This document shows positions 48,733 through 57,340 of a stretch of 64,000 bases of DNA, in pieces (position 1 is the stretch's first letter; each line of letters begins with the position of its first letter). The DNA is from Limimaricola sp964022235 (GTDB lineage Bacteria; Pseudomonadota; Alphaproteobacteria; Rhodobacterales; Rhodobacteraceae). The stretch covers positions 62,001 to 126,000 of the forward strand of contig NZ_CAXHZL010000002.1 in assembly GCF_964022235.1 (NCBI RefSeq), read 5' to 3'. A model generated the notes under the pieces. That model did no database searches. It saw nothing but the letters and a program-made list of their open reading frames with translations, and was not told where the DNA came from. A program made the translations under genes and the position numbers.

Positions 48733-49341
48733 ATGCGAATCCTGATCGCGGACGACCACGACCTCGTACGTGAAATGCTGGCCGCCTATCTCGAACGCGA
48801 TGGCGGCATGCAGGTGACCCAAGCCGCCAGCCACGAAACCGCGATGCGCGAGATGAAGCGCAGCGGTCCGTTCGAGCTGGTGCTGCTCGACTACCTGATG
48901 CCGGGCATGCGTGGCCTCGAGGGCCTGAGCGTCGCGCTTTCGGCGAGCGGCGGCAATCCGGTGGCGCTCATCTCGGGCACGGCGGGGCGTGGCATCGCGG
49001 AGACGGCGATCGCGGCGGGGGCCGCGGGATTCCTGCCCAAGACGATGCCCGCGCGCTCTTTGGTCAATGCGGTCCGGTTCATGGCAATGGGCGAGACCTA
49101 TGTCCCACACGACTTCATGATCACCCGCGAAGAGGAGAACGCCACGCTGTCGCATCTGACCCCGCGCGAGCGGCAGGTGCTCGAAGGTCTCACGCAGGGA
49201 AAGTCGAACAAGGAAATCGCCATCGACCGTGAGATTCAGGAGGTGACGGTCAAGCTGCATGTCAAAACCCTGTGCCGCAAGCTCGGAGCCCGCAACCGCA
49301 CGCAGGCCGCAATGATGGCGCGCGACCAGAGCCTGCTCTAG
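48733..49341 (+). CDS. LuxR-family response regulator
   Basis: The 202-residue protein has a receiver domain ('MRILIADDHDLVREMLAAYL', Asp in 'ELVLLDYLMPGMRGLEG', Lys in 'GFLPKTMPARSLV') and a LuxR helix-turn-helix ('LTPRERQVLEGLTQGKSNKE', 'EVTVKLHVKTLCRKLGARNR'). ATG 48733 is preferred because GGAG lies six bases away. It lies 89 bp upstream of an RsbQ-like hydrolase and a PAS/HWE kinase on the same strand, which may form its input module. Confidence 0.88.
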   Translation: MRILIADDHDLVREMLAAYLERDGGMQVTQAASHETAMREMKRSGPFELVLLDYLMPGMRGLEGLSVALSASGGNPVALISGTAGRGIAETAIAAGAAGFLPKTMPARSLVNAVRFMAMGETYVPHDFMITREEENATLSHLTPRERQVLEGLTQGKSNKEIAIDREIQEVTVKLHVKTLCRKLGARNRTQAAMMARDQSLL

Positions 49342-49430
49342 GATCCGACCGTATCGACGGCACGCGGGGCATGGAAACTGCCCGTCTTCCGACATAGCAT
49401 GTCGGGGATACGGTAGTCGGGGTTCGGGTG

Positions 49431-50237
49431 ATGACGGCAATCGAACGCAACAACGTGAGCGTGGATGGCCCCGAGGGGGCCAGACCGATGGTTTTCGTGC
49501 ATGGCTTTGGCTGTGACCGGTCGATGTGGCGCGACGTGGCACCCGCCTTTGCGCAGACGCACCGAGTCATCACCTTTGACCTGACCGGCATGGGCGGCTC
49601 GGATCTGTCGGCCTACGAGCCGCGCCGCTATGCGGATCTTCAGACCCACGCCGACGACCTTCTGGAGATCCTCGAAGAACTCTCGCTGCGCGACGTGTGC
49701 ATCACGGGGCATTCGATCGGGGCCTCGATCGCGCTTCTGGCGGCGAATCGCGCCCCCGACCGGGTATCGCAACTGGTCATGGTTTCGCCCAGCCCCGCCT
49801 TTCTCGACGACACCGGGGCGGGATACCGGGGCGGTTTCGCGCGCGAGGAGATCGAAGGCCTGGTCGGGCTGCTCGAAGAGAACCACCTCGGCTGGTCCAT
49901 GCAGATGGCCCCGACCCTCACCGGACAACCCGGCGAAGCGCCATCGACCGAGACGCTGACGCAGAGCTTCTGCCGCACCGATCCGGAGATCGCGGGGCAT
50001 TTCGGACGGGTCACCTTCTTTTCGGACCGTCGTGCCGATTTCGAACACGCGGCCTGCCCGGTGCTGATCCTGCACTGCAGCGACGACGCGCTGGTGCCGA
50101 TGGACGTGGCCGAATGGATGCGCACCCACGTGCCGGGCGCTACACTCGAAGTGCTCGACGCGACCGGCCATTGCCCGCACATGACCGTGCCGGGAGAGGT
50201 CGTGGAGACCATGCGCACCCATCTCGGAACCGGCTGA
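49431..50237 (+). CDS. Alpha/beta hydrolase, RsbQ-like
   Basis: The 268-residue protein has an alpha/beta hydrolase fold with 'MVFVHGFGCDRSMWRDVAP' (oxyanion region), nucleophile Ser in 'VCITGHSIGASIALLAANR', Asp in 'LILHCSDDALVPMDVAEWM' and His in 'EVLDATGHCPHMTVPGEV'. This motif series fits the RsbQ/KAI2/D14 branch, in which the hydrolase works as a small-molecule sensor for a PAS-containing partner. Its stop overlaps the kinase start (TGATG), the same gene order as rsbQ-rsbP in Bacillus. ATG 49431 is used. Confidence 0.82.
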   Translation: MTAIERNNVSVDGPEGARPMVFVHGFGCDRSMWRDVAPAFAQTHRVITFDLTGMGGSDLSAYEPRRYADLQTHADDLLEILEELSLRDVCITGHSIGASIALLAANRAPDRVSQLVMVSPSPAFLDDTGAGYRGGFAREEIEGLVGLLEENHLGWSMQMAPTLTGQPGEAPSTETLTQSFCRTDPEIAGHFGRVTFFSDRRADFEHAACPVLILHCSDDALVPMDVAEWMRTHVPGATLEVLDATGHCPHMTVPGEVVETMRTHLGTG

Positions 50238-51592
50238 TGCCGTCGATGTCCGGCAACGGATTCGAGATGGCGACAGAGCTGATCGAGGACGCGCCATGCG
50301 GAATCGCCGTGACGGACCCCGACGGCCGTCTGCGCTATGTCAACGCGACCTTGGCGCACTGGCTCGGCCTGCCGCCCGAGGGCGATCCCACGCGCGCAAC
50401 CCTTGCTTCGTTGTTCACCGGACCGGGGCGAATATTCTACGACACCCATATGGCGCCAATGATGCGGCTTCAGGGCTTCGTGCGCGAGATATCCTGCACG
50501 CTCGAGGTCCAGGGCGGGACACCGCTGCCGGTGATGCTCAGCGGTGTCGCGCGGCGTAACGCCGACGGGGTCTGCACGCGGTTCGACTATACCGTTTTCG
50601 ACGCGCGCGAGCGGCGTTCCTACGAAGAGGCGCTGCGATCCGCCAAGCGTGAGGCGGACGAGCTTGCGGCGATCGTCAGCAGCTCGCCCAATGCAATCCT
50701 GCGTGTCGATGCCACGGGCCGCGTGCGCAGCTGGAACACCGGTGCGACCCGGCTGCTGGGCCGGTCCGCCGAGCAGGTTCTGGGTCAGCCCGTCGCCGAG
50801 GCGATCAAGTTTCAGGATCGCCCCGACTGGTTCGCCCGCGAGGCCCGCGCCCTGCTCGACGAGGCGGAGGTCGCGTTCGAAGCCCGCCATGCCAGCGCGC
50901 GCGATTTCGAGGTCACCCTTGCGCCGATCGGTGAACGCGGCCAGCCCGGCGCCTCCGCGGACTGGTCGGTGATCCTGCGCGACGTCACGCGCCGCAAACG
51001 CGCCGAACGCCGCCTGCAGGTGATCTTCGACGAGATGCGGCACCGCATGAAGAACACGCTCGGCGTCGTCGCGGGAATCGCCAGACAGACCCTGCCTGCC
51101 GGGAACGCGGAGCAGTTCGTGTCCCGGCTTCAGGCCCTGTCGTCGGCGCATGATGCCCTCGGCCAATCCGAGGGCGACACCGGAACCGAAGCGGGGGCCG
51201 AGATCGGCGCGCTGCTGGATTTTTCCTGTCAGGCGGCGGGCGGGCCCGCGCGGTTCAAGGTCAATGGTCCCCGCGTGCGGCTCTCGGCCCGGCAGGCAAC
51301 GTCGATGTCGATGGCGCTGCACGAGCTGGTCACCAATGCGCTGAAATACGGGGCGCTTTCGTGCGAGCAGGGACAGGTGCGGGTCGACTACGCGCTCGAA
51401 GGCGCAGGCGAGACCGGGCCGCTCAGGCTGCGCTGGCGTGAGATCGGCGGACCGCCGGTGACGCCGCCGACACGACGGGGCTTTGGCACCAAGATGATCG
51501 GCTTGGTGCTGCAGGCCGAACTTGGGGCCGAGGTCCGGTTCGAATTCGCCCCCGAAGGGTTCCGCTTCGAGGTGGCCTTTACGGCGGGCTGA
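50237..51592 (+). CDS. PAS domain sensor kinase of the HWE/HisKA_2 type
   Basis: The 451-residue cytoplasmic protein has two PAS domains ('LIEDAPCGIAVTDPDGRLRY' and 'IVSSSPNAILRVDATGRVRS') and an H-box 'IFDEMRHRMKNTLGVVAGIA'. The HWE-type ATPase part has 'MSMALHELVTNALKYGALS' and 'RGFGTKMIGLVLQAELGAEV'. The pattern E-x-R-H-R-M-K-N is characteristic of HisKA_2/HWE kinases. It is co-translated with the RsbQ-like hydrolase, which probably binds or feeds its first PAS domain. The upstream LuxR regulator is a candidate output. Confidence 0.85.
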   Translation: MPSMSGNGFEMATELIEDAPCGIAVTDPDGRLRYVNATLAHWLGLPPEGDPTRATLASLFTGPGRIFYDTHMAPMMRLQGFVREISCTLEVQGGTPLPVMLSGVARRNADGVCTRFDYTVFDARERRSYEEALRSAKREADELAAIVSSSPNAILRVDATGRVRSWNTGATRLLGRSAEQVLGQPVAEAIKFQDRPDWFAREARALLDEAEVAFEARHASARDFEVTLAPIGERGQPGASADWSVILRDVTRRKRAERRLQVIFDEMRHRMKNTLGVVAGIARQTLPAGNAEQFVSRLQALSSAHDALGQSEGDTGTEAGAEIGALLDFSCQAAGGPARFKVNGPRVRLSARQATSMSMALHELVTNALKYGALSCEQGQVRVDYALEGAGETGPLRLRWREIGGPPVTPPTRRGFGTKMIGLVLQAELGAEVRFEFAPEGFRFEVAFTAG

Positions 51593-51610
51593 CAGGCCCG
51601 CCTTGCCGTC

Positions 51611-52582
51611 TCAGCCCAACGCCGCTGCGATCTCGTCGCGGCTGGCGCCCTGCCCCAACAGCACCGAGAGCAGCAGGCGCGCCTTGAGCCCCGACAGCGT
51701 GCCGGTCAGCAGCGCGCCCGTCTTGACCATGGTGGCCGCACCGCTGTCGGCGCCGTAGACCGCATGGGTGCGCCCCTCGGCGCAGCGCGAGGCCAGCAGC
51801 ACCGGCACCCCCGCCTTGGTAAGCCGGGCCACCACAGGAGCAAAGCCACGCGGTGCGTTGCCACGACCAAAACCTTCGATCACCACGCCGCGGGTGCCGT
51901 TCTGCGCGCAGAACTCGAGGAAGGCCGGCGTCGTACCCAGCGCGAGCTTGATCAGCTCGACCTCCTGAACCAGCCCCGCATCCGGCAGAACCCGGCGTGC
52001 ACCGGGGTGGCGGTATATATGCACGCCCCCGAGATCCACCTCGCCCAGCTTGCCCAGACCGGGGCTGCGAAAGGCATCGACGCGCGAGCTGTGCGCCTTG
52101 GTCACGTCGCGCGCGGCGTGAATTTCGCCTTCGAACTGGATCACGGCGCCGATACCACGCGCCTCGGGGGCCGCGGCCACGCGGATCGCATCGGCGATGT
52201 TGCGCGGCCCGTCGCTGTCGGGATCGCCCGCGTGGCGCTGCGCGCCGGTGAAGACGATCGGCTTGTCGCCCGCCACGAGGATATCGGCGAGATAGGCGCT
52301 TTCCTCCATCGTGTCGGTGCCATGGGTGACGACGACGCCCGCGCAGTCGGGCCGCTCGAGCGCCGCACGGATCGCCGCCACGAGGCCCTGGGCATCCGCG
52401 AGGGTGAGCGCGAAACTGTTGAGTTCGCGGAATTCCTCGACCCGGACCTCGATCCCGGTCAGCGGGTCGTGCAGCATCTCCATCAACGCGGTACCGGCCA
52501 GCGATGCGGTGACCGCGCCTTCGGCCTCGGAATGGCGCGAGGCGATGGTGCCGCCCGTCGAAATCAGCGTGACCCCGGTCAT
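51611..52582 (-). CDS. Asparaginase
   Basis: The 323-residue enzyme hydrolyses L-asparagine to aspartate and ammonia. The first catalytic triad is seen in 'VTLISTGGTIASRHSEAEGA' and the second in 'AGVVVTHGTDTMEESAYLAD'. 'PIVFTGAQRHAGDPDSDGPR' and 'TRGVVIEGFGRGNAP' are also typical. No signal peptide is present, so a cytoplasmic location is expected. It lies directly downstream of the tRNA-Leu gene on the same strand and convergent with the PAS kinase. Confidence 0.92.
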   Translation of the reverse strand: MTGVTLISTGGTIASRHSEAEGAVTASLAGTALMEMLHDPLTGIEVRVEEFRELNSFALTLADAQGLVAAIRAALERPDCAGVVVTHGTDTMEESAYLADILVAGDKPIVFTGAQRHAGDPDSDGPRNIADAIRVAAAPEARGIGAVIQFEGEIHAARDVTKAHSSRVDAFRSPGLGKLGEVDLGGVHIYRHPGARRVLPDAGLVQEVELIKLALGTTPAFLEFCAQNGTRGVVIEGFGRGNAPRGFAPVVARLTKAGVPVLLASRCAEGRTHAVYGADSGAATMVKTGALLTGTLSGLKARLLLSVLLGQGASRDEIAAALG

Positions 52583-52608
52583 GATACATCCTTCATCTGC
52601 GTCGAATT

Positions 52609-52694
52609 TGGTGCCCGTGGCCGGACTCGAACCGGCACGCCCCGAAGAGCAAGAGATTTTAAGTCTCGTGTGTCTACCATTTCACCACACGGGC
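52609..52694 (-). tRNA. tRNA-Leu (UAA)
   Basis: The minus strand folds into a class II tRNA. The acceptor stem is GCCCGTG / CACGGGC, and the anticodon stem-loop GAGA-CTTAAAA-TCTC carries anticodon UAA. A long variable arm (TTGCTCTTCGGGGCG) and the T-arm GCCGG-TTCGAGT-CCGGC follow. The 3' CCA is encoded in the DNA. Confidence 0.97.
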
Positions 52695-52745
52695 CCGGTT
52701 CACGACTTACGACGCCGCGCGCGGACGGTAAAGCGTTTGGCGGTC

Positions 52746-53291
52746 TCAGATGTCGGTGCCCGGCGCTTCGATCAACCCACGTTCGAGCAGCCAGGGGTTG
52801 TGCGCCAAGGCCCGTTCGAGCGCGCGGCGCGCGTCGGCGTCGCGGCCCAGACCCATGAGCGCCAGCGCCCGGCCCGACAGCGCCCCGACATGGTCCGGCT
52901 GGCGCGCCAAAGCCGCGTCGAGATCGGCCAGGGCCGCCTCGTGCGCGGCCTGCAGATAATGGATGAAGGCGCGCTGGTTCCAGCCTTCGGCATAGTCAGG
53001 GCAGTCCTCGATGAGCTGGTCGAGCAGCGCCATGGCCTCGGCGCCCTGCCCCGCCTCGCGCAGATCCATCGCCCGATCGAGCAGGTCCTGTGCCTCCGCG
53101 TCGGGCGCGTCGAGCCACAGCTCCCAAAGCGCGTTCATCAGCCGCTGTGCCTGCAACGGATCGCCCGCCTGCGCCAACCGGTCGAGCAGACCTGCGATTT
53201 CCTCGGCGTGGTCAGGCGGCGCCGGGCAGTCTCGGCCCCATGCCGGGGCGGCGAGAGCAAGGCCAAGCACCATGGTGGTCGCGCGGATCAT
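52746..53291 (-). CDS. Secreted tetratricopeptide-repeat protein
   Basis: The 181-residue protein has a signal peptide (MIRATTMVLGLALAAPAWG) and three to four TPR helical pairs, clearest in 'AMALLDQLIEDCPDYAEGWN', 'AALADLDAALARQPDHVGAL' and 'DARRALERALAHNPWLLERG'. TPR arrays mediate protein contacts, and the partner is not known. It is divergent from the rhomboid protease gene with 55 bp between starts. Confidence 0.85.
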   Translation of the reverse strand: MIRATTMVLGLALAAPAWGRDCPAPPDHAEEIAGLLDRLAQAGDPLQAQRLMNALWELWLDAPDAEAQDLLDRAMDLREAGQGAEAMALLDQLIEDCPDYAEGWNQRAFIHYLQAAHEAALADLDAALARQPDHVGALSGRALALMGLGRDADARRALERALAHNPWLLERGLIEAPGTDI

Positions 53292-53346
53292 GCGCCATGC
53301 TGCGCCAGCGCCTCACCGCGCGTCAAGATCCGCAGCCGAGGCCCCG

Positions 53347-54093
53347 ATGTTTCCGATCCGCGACCACAACCCTTCGACCGGCACACCCTATGTCACCTGG
53401 AGTCTGCTTGCGCTCAACGTCGCGATCTACCTGTGGATGGTGGTCGCGCTCGACACCGGCGACGATCTCGCGCGGCTCTATTACGACTGGGCGATGATCC
53501 CGGCGCGGATCTCTGCCGCCGAGAACCCGGTGTCGCTGATCAGCGCGCTGTTCCTGCATGCGGGGCTGTTCCACCTCGCGGGCAACATGCTGTTCCTGTT
53601 CATCTTCGGCGACAACATGGAGGAGCAGATGGGCCATGGCGGTTTTGCGGCTTTCTACCTGGCTTCCGGCGTCGCAGCCAACCTCGTGCAGCTCGCGGCC
53701 GAGCCATACTCTCCGGTCCCCACCATCGGCGCCTCGGGAGCCATCGCGGGCGTCATGGGCGGCTATCTGCTGCTGTTTCCCCGCGCCCGGATCGACATCC
53801 TGATCTTCCTGATCGTGTTCATCAAGGTGGTGCCGGTGCCCGCATGGCTGGTGCTGGCGATCTGGTTCGGGCTGCAGGTGCTGGGCGGCCTCGGGGCCGA
53901 TGCGAGCGTCGGCGGCGGCGTCGCCTACTGGGCCCATGCGGGCGGCTTCGCGGTGGGGCTGGGGCTGGCGCTGCCGGTCTGGCTCAGGCGTGGTGGCCCA
54001 ACCTTCTGGAGGCGCACCCACGGGGTGCCGCCACATGCCGCGGCACCGCCGCTGGCACGCAGCAACATCCCGACCATAAGGAGACGCCGATGA
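53347..54093 (+). CDS. Rhomboid-family intramembrane serine protease
   Basis: The 248-residue inner-membrane protein has the rhomboid blocks 'ISALFLHAGLFHLAGNMLFL' (H-x3-H region), the catalytic Ser in 'PTIGASGAIAGVMGGYLLLF' and the catalytic His in 'GVAYWAHAGGFAVGLGLALP'. Six helices are evident, followed by an Arg-rich tail. It cleaves membrane proteins within the bilayer; substrates are unknown. Its stop overlaps the start of the GFA gene (ATGA). Confidence 0.92.
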   Translation: MFPIRDHNPSTGTPYVTWSLLALNVAIYLWMVVALDTGDDLARLYYDWAMIPARISAAENPVSLISALFLHAGLFHLAGNMLFLFIFGDNMEEQMGHGGFAAFYLASGVAANLVQLAAEPYSPVPTIGASGAIAGVMGGYLLLFPRARIDILIFLIVFIKVVPVPAWLVLAIWFGLQVLGGLGADASVGGGVAYWAHAGGFAVGLGLALPVWLRRGGPTFWRRTHGVPPHAAAPPLARSNIPTIRRRR

Positions 54094-54467
54094 CGATCCC
54101 CGACCCCCAACACCGGCTGACCTGCCATTGCGGTACGGTCGAACTGCGCCTGCACCTCGCGGACGGGTTGAACACCGCCCGGCGCTGCGATTGTTCGTTC
54201 TGCCGCAGGCGCGGGGCGATCGCGGCGACGGTGCGATCGGGTGAGCTGGAGGTGGTGCGCGGTGCGCAGAACCTGACGCTGTACCAGTGGGGCACCGGCA
54301 CGGCGCAGCATTGGTTCTGCGCGACCTGCGGCATCTACACGCATCATCGCAGGCGGTCGAACCCGAATGAATACGGGGTGAATGTCGGCGCGCTGGAGGG
54401 GGTGAACCCCTCCGAGCTGGGCGAGATTCCGTGGTCCGACGGGGTCAACCACCCGTCGGACCGCTAG
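54090..54467 (+). CDS. GFA family zinc-binding protein
   Basis: The 125-residue protein shows the GFA (glutathione-dependent formaldehyde-activating enzyme-like) cysteine pattern: 'LTCHCGTVEL', 'RRCDCSFCRRRGAIA' and 'HWFCATCGIYTHHRRRSNPN'. True glutathione-dependent function is doubtful for most members of this family. ATG 54090 follows AAGGAG and overlaps the rhomboid stop, so the genes are co-translated. Confidence 0.88.
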   Translation: MTIPDPQHRLTCHCGTVELRLHLADGLNTARRCDCSFCRRRGAIAATVRSGELEVVRGAQNLTLYQWGTGTAQHWFCATCGIYTHHRRRSNPNEYGVNVGALEGVNPSELGEIPWSDGVNHPSDR

Positions 54468-54472
54468 CGGTC

Positions 54473-55267
54473 TCAGGCCTCGCGGGCGCGGACCAGCTTG
54501 GTAAAACGCTCGAAGATGTCGGCGTTGGCGGCGACCACGTCGCCATGCTCGAGCGGGTCGTGCCCGTCGCGGATGGCCCCGACAAAGCCGCCGGCCTCGG
54601 TGACGATGATCATGCCCGCCGCGATGTCCCAGATCCGGGTCTCGCGCTCCCAGTAGCCCTCGGTGCGCCCGGCGGCGACATAGGCCATGTTGAGCGCGGC
54701 CGAGCCGTATTGGCGCAGGCCCGAGACCTCGGGGGCGATGCGAGCGAGATCTTGGATCATCGCCGGCAGCGTCCGGCGTCCGGCGCAGGGCACACTGGTC
54801 GAGAAGATGGACTCGACGAGGCGGTGACGCCCCGAGACCCGCAGGCGGCTCTCGTTGAGCCAGGCACCTTCGCCTTTCTCTGCGTGGAACATTTCGTCCT
54901 TGACGGGATCATAGATCACGCCGGCGACGATCTTGCCCTTGTGCTCCAGCGCGATCGAGATCGCCCAATGCGGCATGCCGTGCAGGAAATTGGTGGTGCC
55001 GTCGATCGGATCGACGATCCAGCGCCGGGTCGGGTCCTCGCCCTCGATGGGGCCGCCTTCCTCGCCCAGGAAGCCATAGGAGGGCCGAGCCTCCATCAGC
55101 GCCTCGCGGACGGTCTGCTCGGCCTGACGGTCGGCACGGGTAACGAAGTCGCCCGGTCCCTTGGTCGAGACCTGCAGCTGCTCGACCTCGGCAAAGTCCT
55201 TGAGCAGCGCGCGACCGGCGCGGCGGGCGGTCTTCATCATCACGTTGAGATTGGCGGAACGGGCCAT
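54473..55267 (-). CDS. Inositol monophosphatase family protein (SuhB-like)
   Basis: The 264-residue Mg-dependent phosphatase has 'GDFVTRADRQAEQTVREALM', the metal site 'YGFLGEEGG', 'TRRWIVDPIDGTTNFLHGMP' and the C-terminal 'TRIWDIAAGMIIVTEAGGFV'. SuhB-type members hydrolyse inositol phosphates and can also assist rRNA transcription. It is full length and lies convergent with the GFA gene, six bases from its stop. Confidence 0.92.
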   Translation of the reverse strand: MARSANLNVMMKTARRAGRALLKDFAEVEQLQVSTKGPGDFVTRADRQAEQTVREALMEARPSYGFLGEEGGPIEGEDPTRRWIVDPIDGTTNFLHGMPHWAISIALEHKGKIVAGVIYDPVKDEMFHAEKGEGAWLNESRLRVSGRHRLVESIFSTSVPCAGRRTLPAMIQDLARIAPEVSGLRQYGSAALNMAYVAAGRTEGYWERETRIWDIAAGMIIVTEAGGFVGAIRDGHDPLEHGDVVAANADIFERFTKLVRAREA

Positions 55268-55378
55268 CGGGGCCTCCTCGGGCTTGGGCTGTCAGGCCCA
55301 CGGGGCCCTGAGATGTCACGGATCAAGGGGCCATAGCCGCTCCGCGCCATCCCGGCAAGGGGCCAAGCGGAGCCGCGC

Positions 55379-56284
55379 CTAGCCCCTTTGCAGCTTCACC
55401 GCCTCCTGCCGCGCCAGCCGGGTGAAATGGGCGATGTAGGGCCGGGCCGTGTCATCCGAGCGCGTCGCGGCAAAGAGCCTGCGCGTCTTGCCCTTGGCCG
55501 TCAGTGGCCGGGTCACGAAGTCGGCGTTGTGCCGCAGCTGCCGCACCACCCAGTCGGGCAGCACCGCAACGCCGCGATTGGAGGCCACGAGCAGCAGGAT
55601 CACCGCCGTCAGTTCGACCTGCCGGATTGCGGCGGGCTCCACCCGGGCCGGGATCAACAGCTCGGTGAAGACGTCGAGACGCGTGCGCTCCACCGGGTAG
55701 GTGATGAGCGTCTGATCCGCGAAATCCGTGGCCTCGATGAAGGCCTTCTCGGCCAGCGGGTTCATCGACGAGGCAACGAAGACCGGTTCGTAGTCGAAAA
55801 GCGGCGTGAAATCCGTCTCGGGCAGGCTTTCGGGGTCCGACGAGATCACAACATCGACCATCTCGCGCCTGAGCGCCGGGAGCGCGTCGAAGGCGAGGCC
55901 GGGGCGAATGTCGACATCGACCTCGGGCCAGGCCTTGCGGAACTGTTCCAGCACGGGAAGCAGCCACTCGAAACAGGCGTGGCACTCGATGGCGATGTGC
56001 AGCCGCCCCGACTTTCCCGCGATCAGCCCCGCAAATTCGGCTTCGAGCTCGGCCACGCGCGGCAGGATGTCCTCGGCGGCAGCGAGTAGCTTCATGCCTG
56101 CCGCCGAGAGCTTGAGCGGCTTGGAGCGGCGCACGAAGAGCTCGACCCCGGCCTGATCCTCGATCCCCTTGATCTGATGCGACAGCGCCGACTGTGTTAT
56201 GTTCAGCAGATCGGCCGCCCGCGCGAGACCGCCCGTGTCATGGATTGCCTTGATCGTGCGCAGGTGGCGGAACTCGATATGCAA
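55379..56284 (-). CDS. LysR-family regulator, MetR-like
   Basis: The protein, about 301 residues, has an N-terminal helix-turn-helix ('HIEFRHLRTIKAIHDTGGLA', 'AADLLNITQSALSHQIKGIE') and an effector domain with 'GRLHIAIECHACFEWLLPVL', a MetR-type feature. A TTG at 56284 gives the family-like start; a GTG at 56326 in the same frame would add 14 residues. It is divergent from metF, whose expression MetR activates with homocysteine in enterobacteria, so the regulatory link is likely. Confidence 0.82.
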   Translation of the reverse strand: MHIEFRHLRTIKAIHDTGGLARAADLLNITQSALSHQIKGIEDQAGVELFVRRSKPLKLSAAGMKLLAAAEDILPRVAELEAEFAGLIAGKSGRLHIAIECHACFEWLLPVLEQFRKAWPEVDVDIRPGLAFDALPALRREMVDVVISSDPESLPETDFTPLFDYEPVFVASSMNPLAEKAFIEATDFADQTLITYPVERTRLDVFTELLIPARVEPAAIRQVELTAVILLLVASNRGVAVLPDWVVRQLRHNADFVTRPLTAKGKTRRLFAATRSDDTARPYIAHFTRLARQEAVKLQRG

Positions 56285-56371
56285 GTGAAACTCATTATAG
56301 TGGTGAGGGTTATGAATTTGTCTCACACCACCTCATCTGCGACAAGGTCCACAGCCCATAGGAGACCGTCC

Positions 56372-57238
56372 ATGACCCGCCCCGCCGTCAGTTTCGAATT
56401 CTTTCCGCCGAAGAACATCGAAGGCTCGTTCCGTCTTTGGGATACGGTGCAGGCGCTGGCGCCGATGGGGCCCGAGTTCGTTTCGGTCACCTACGGCGCG
56501 GGCGGCACGACGCGCCAACTCACCCATGAGGCGGTGGACGCGATCCACAAGAAGGCCGGTCTGCGCGTCGCGGCGCATCTGACCTGCGTCGAAGCGACCA
56601 AGGCCGAAACGCTCGAGATCGTGAACGGCTATGCCAAGGCGGGCGTCGAAGAGATCGTGGCCCTTCGTGGCGATCCGCCGAAAGGTTCGGGCGGCTTCAC
56701 CGCGCATCCCGATGGCTTCTCGGGCTCGGTCGAGCTGATCGAGACGCTGGCGGCGATGGACAAGTTTCGCATTCGCGTCGGCGCCTATCCCGAGCGGCAC
56801 CCCGATGCCGCGCATGAGCTGGCCGATGTCGAACACCTCAAGCGCAAGTTCGACGCTGGCGCGCATAGCGCGATCACGCAGTTCTTCTTCGAGGCTGACA
56901 CCTTCTTTCGCTTCCGCGACGCCTGCGAGAAGGCGGGGATCAAGGGTCAGATCATCCCCGGCATCCTGCCGATCGAGAACTGGAAAGGCGCGCGCAAGTT
57001 CGCCGCCATGTGCGGCACCTCGATCCCGCAGGTGGTCGCCGATGGCTTCGATCACGCGACCAACCAGTCCGAGGCCGACCTGCTGGCCACGGCGCTGGCC
57101 ACCGAGTTGTGCGACAAGTTGATCTCCGGCGGCGCGGAGCATCTGCACTTCTACACGCTCAACAAGCCCGACCTGACGCGCGACGTCTGCCACGCGCTGG
57201 GCATCGCGCCCAAGGCTTCGCTCAGCGAAGTGGCCTGA
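56372..57238 (+). CDS. metF: Methylenetetrahydrofolate reductase
   Basis: The 288-residue FAD enzyme makes 5-methyl-THF for methionine synthesis. It shows 'AVSFEFFPPKNIEGSFRLWD' (catalytic Glu), 'FVSVTYGAGGTTRQLTHEAV', 'AAHLTCVEATKAETLEI', 'EEIVALRGDPPKG', 'IRVGAYPERHPDA' and 'ITQFFFEADTFFRFRDAC'. ATG 56372 has AGGAG upstream. A LysR gene of the MetR type is divergent from it. Confidence 0.95.
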   Translation: MTRPAVSFEFFPPKNIEGSFRLWDTVQALAPMGPEFVSVTYGAGGTTRQLTHEAVDAIHKKAGLRVAAHLTCVEATKAETLEIVNGYAKAGVEEIVALRGDPPKGSGGFTAHPDGFSGSVELIETLAAMDKFRIRVGAYPERHPDAAHELADVEHLKRKFDAGAHSAITQFFFEADTFFRFRDACEKAGIKGQIIPGILPIENWKGARKFAAMCGTSIPQVVADGFDHATNQSEADLLATALATELCDKLISGGAEHLHFYTLNKPDLTRDVCHALGIAPKASLSEVA

Positions 57239-57340
57239 TCTCAGCAGGGGGCTGGCGATCCGATCGGGTGCGCCAGCTTCGGCACTTTACTCTTCAAATA
57301 CGCACTACCCGGCCCCGCCCCCCGCGCTACCCTCGGGATC

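Noticed and set aside
54473..55267. Fructose-1,6-bisphosphatase or CysQ assignment for the phosphatase
   Set aside because: The motif order (GEEGG, WIVDPIDGTTNFLHG, WDIAAG) is that of the SuhB-type inositol monophosphatases rather than CysQ or GlpX.
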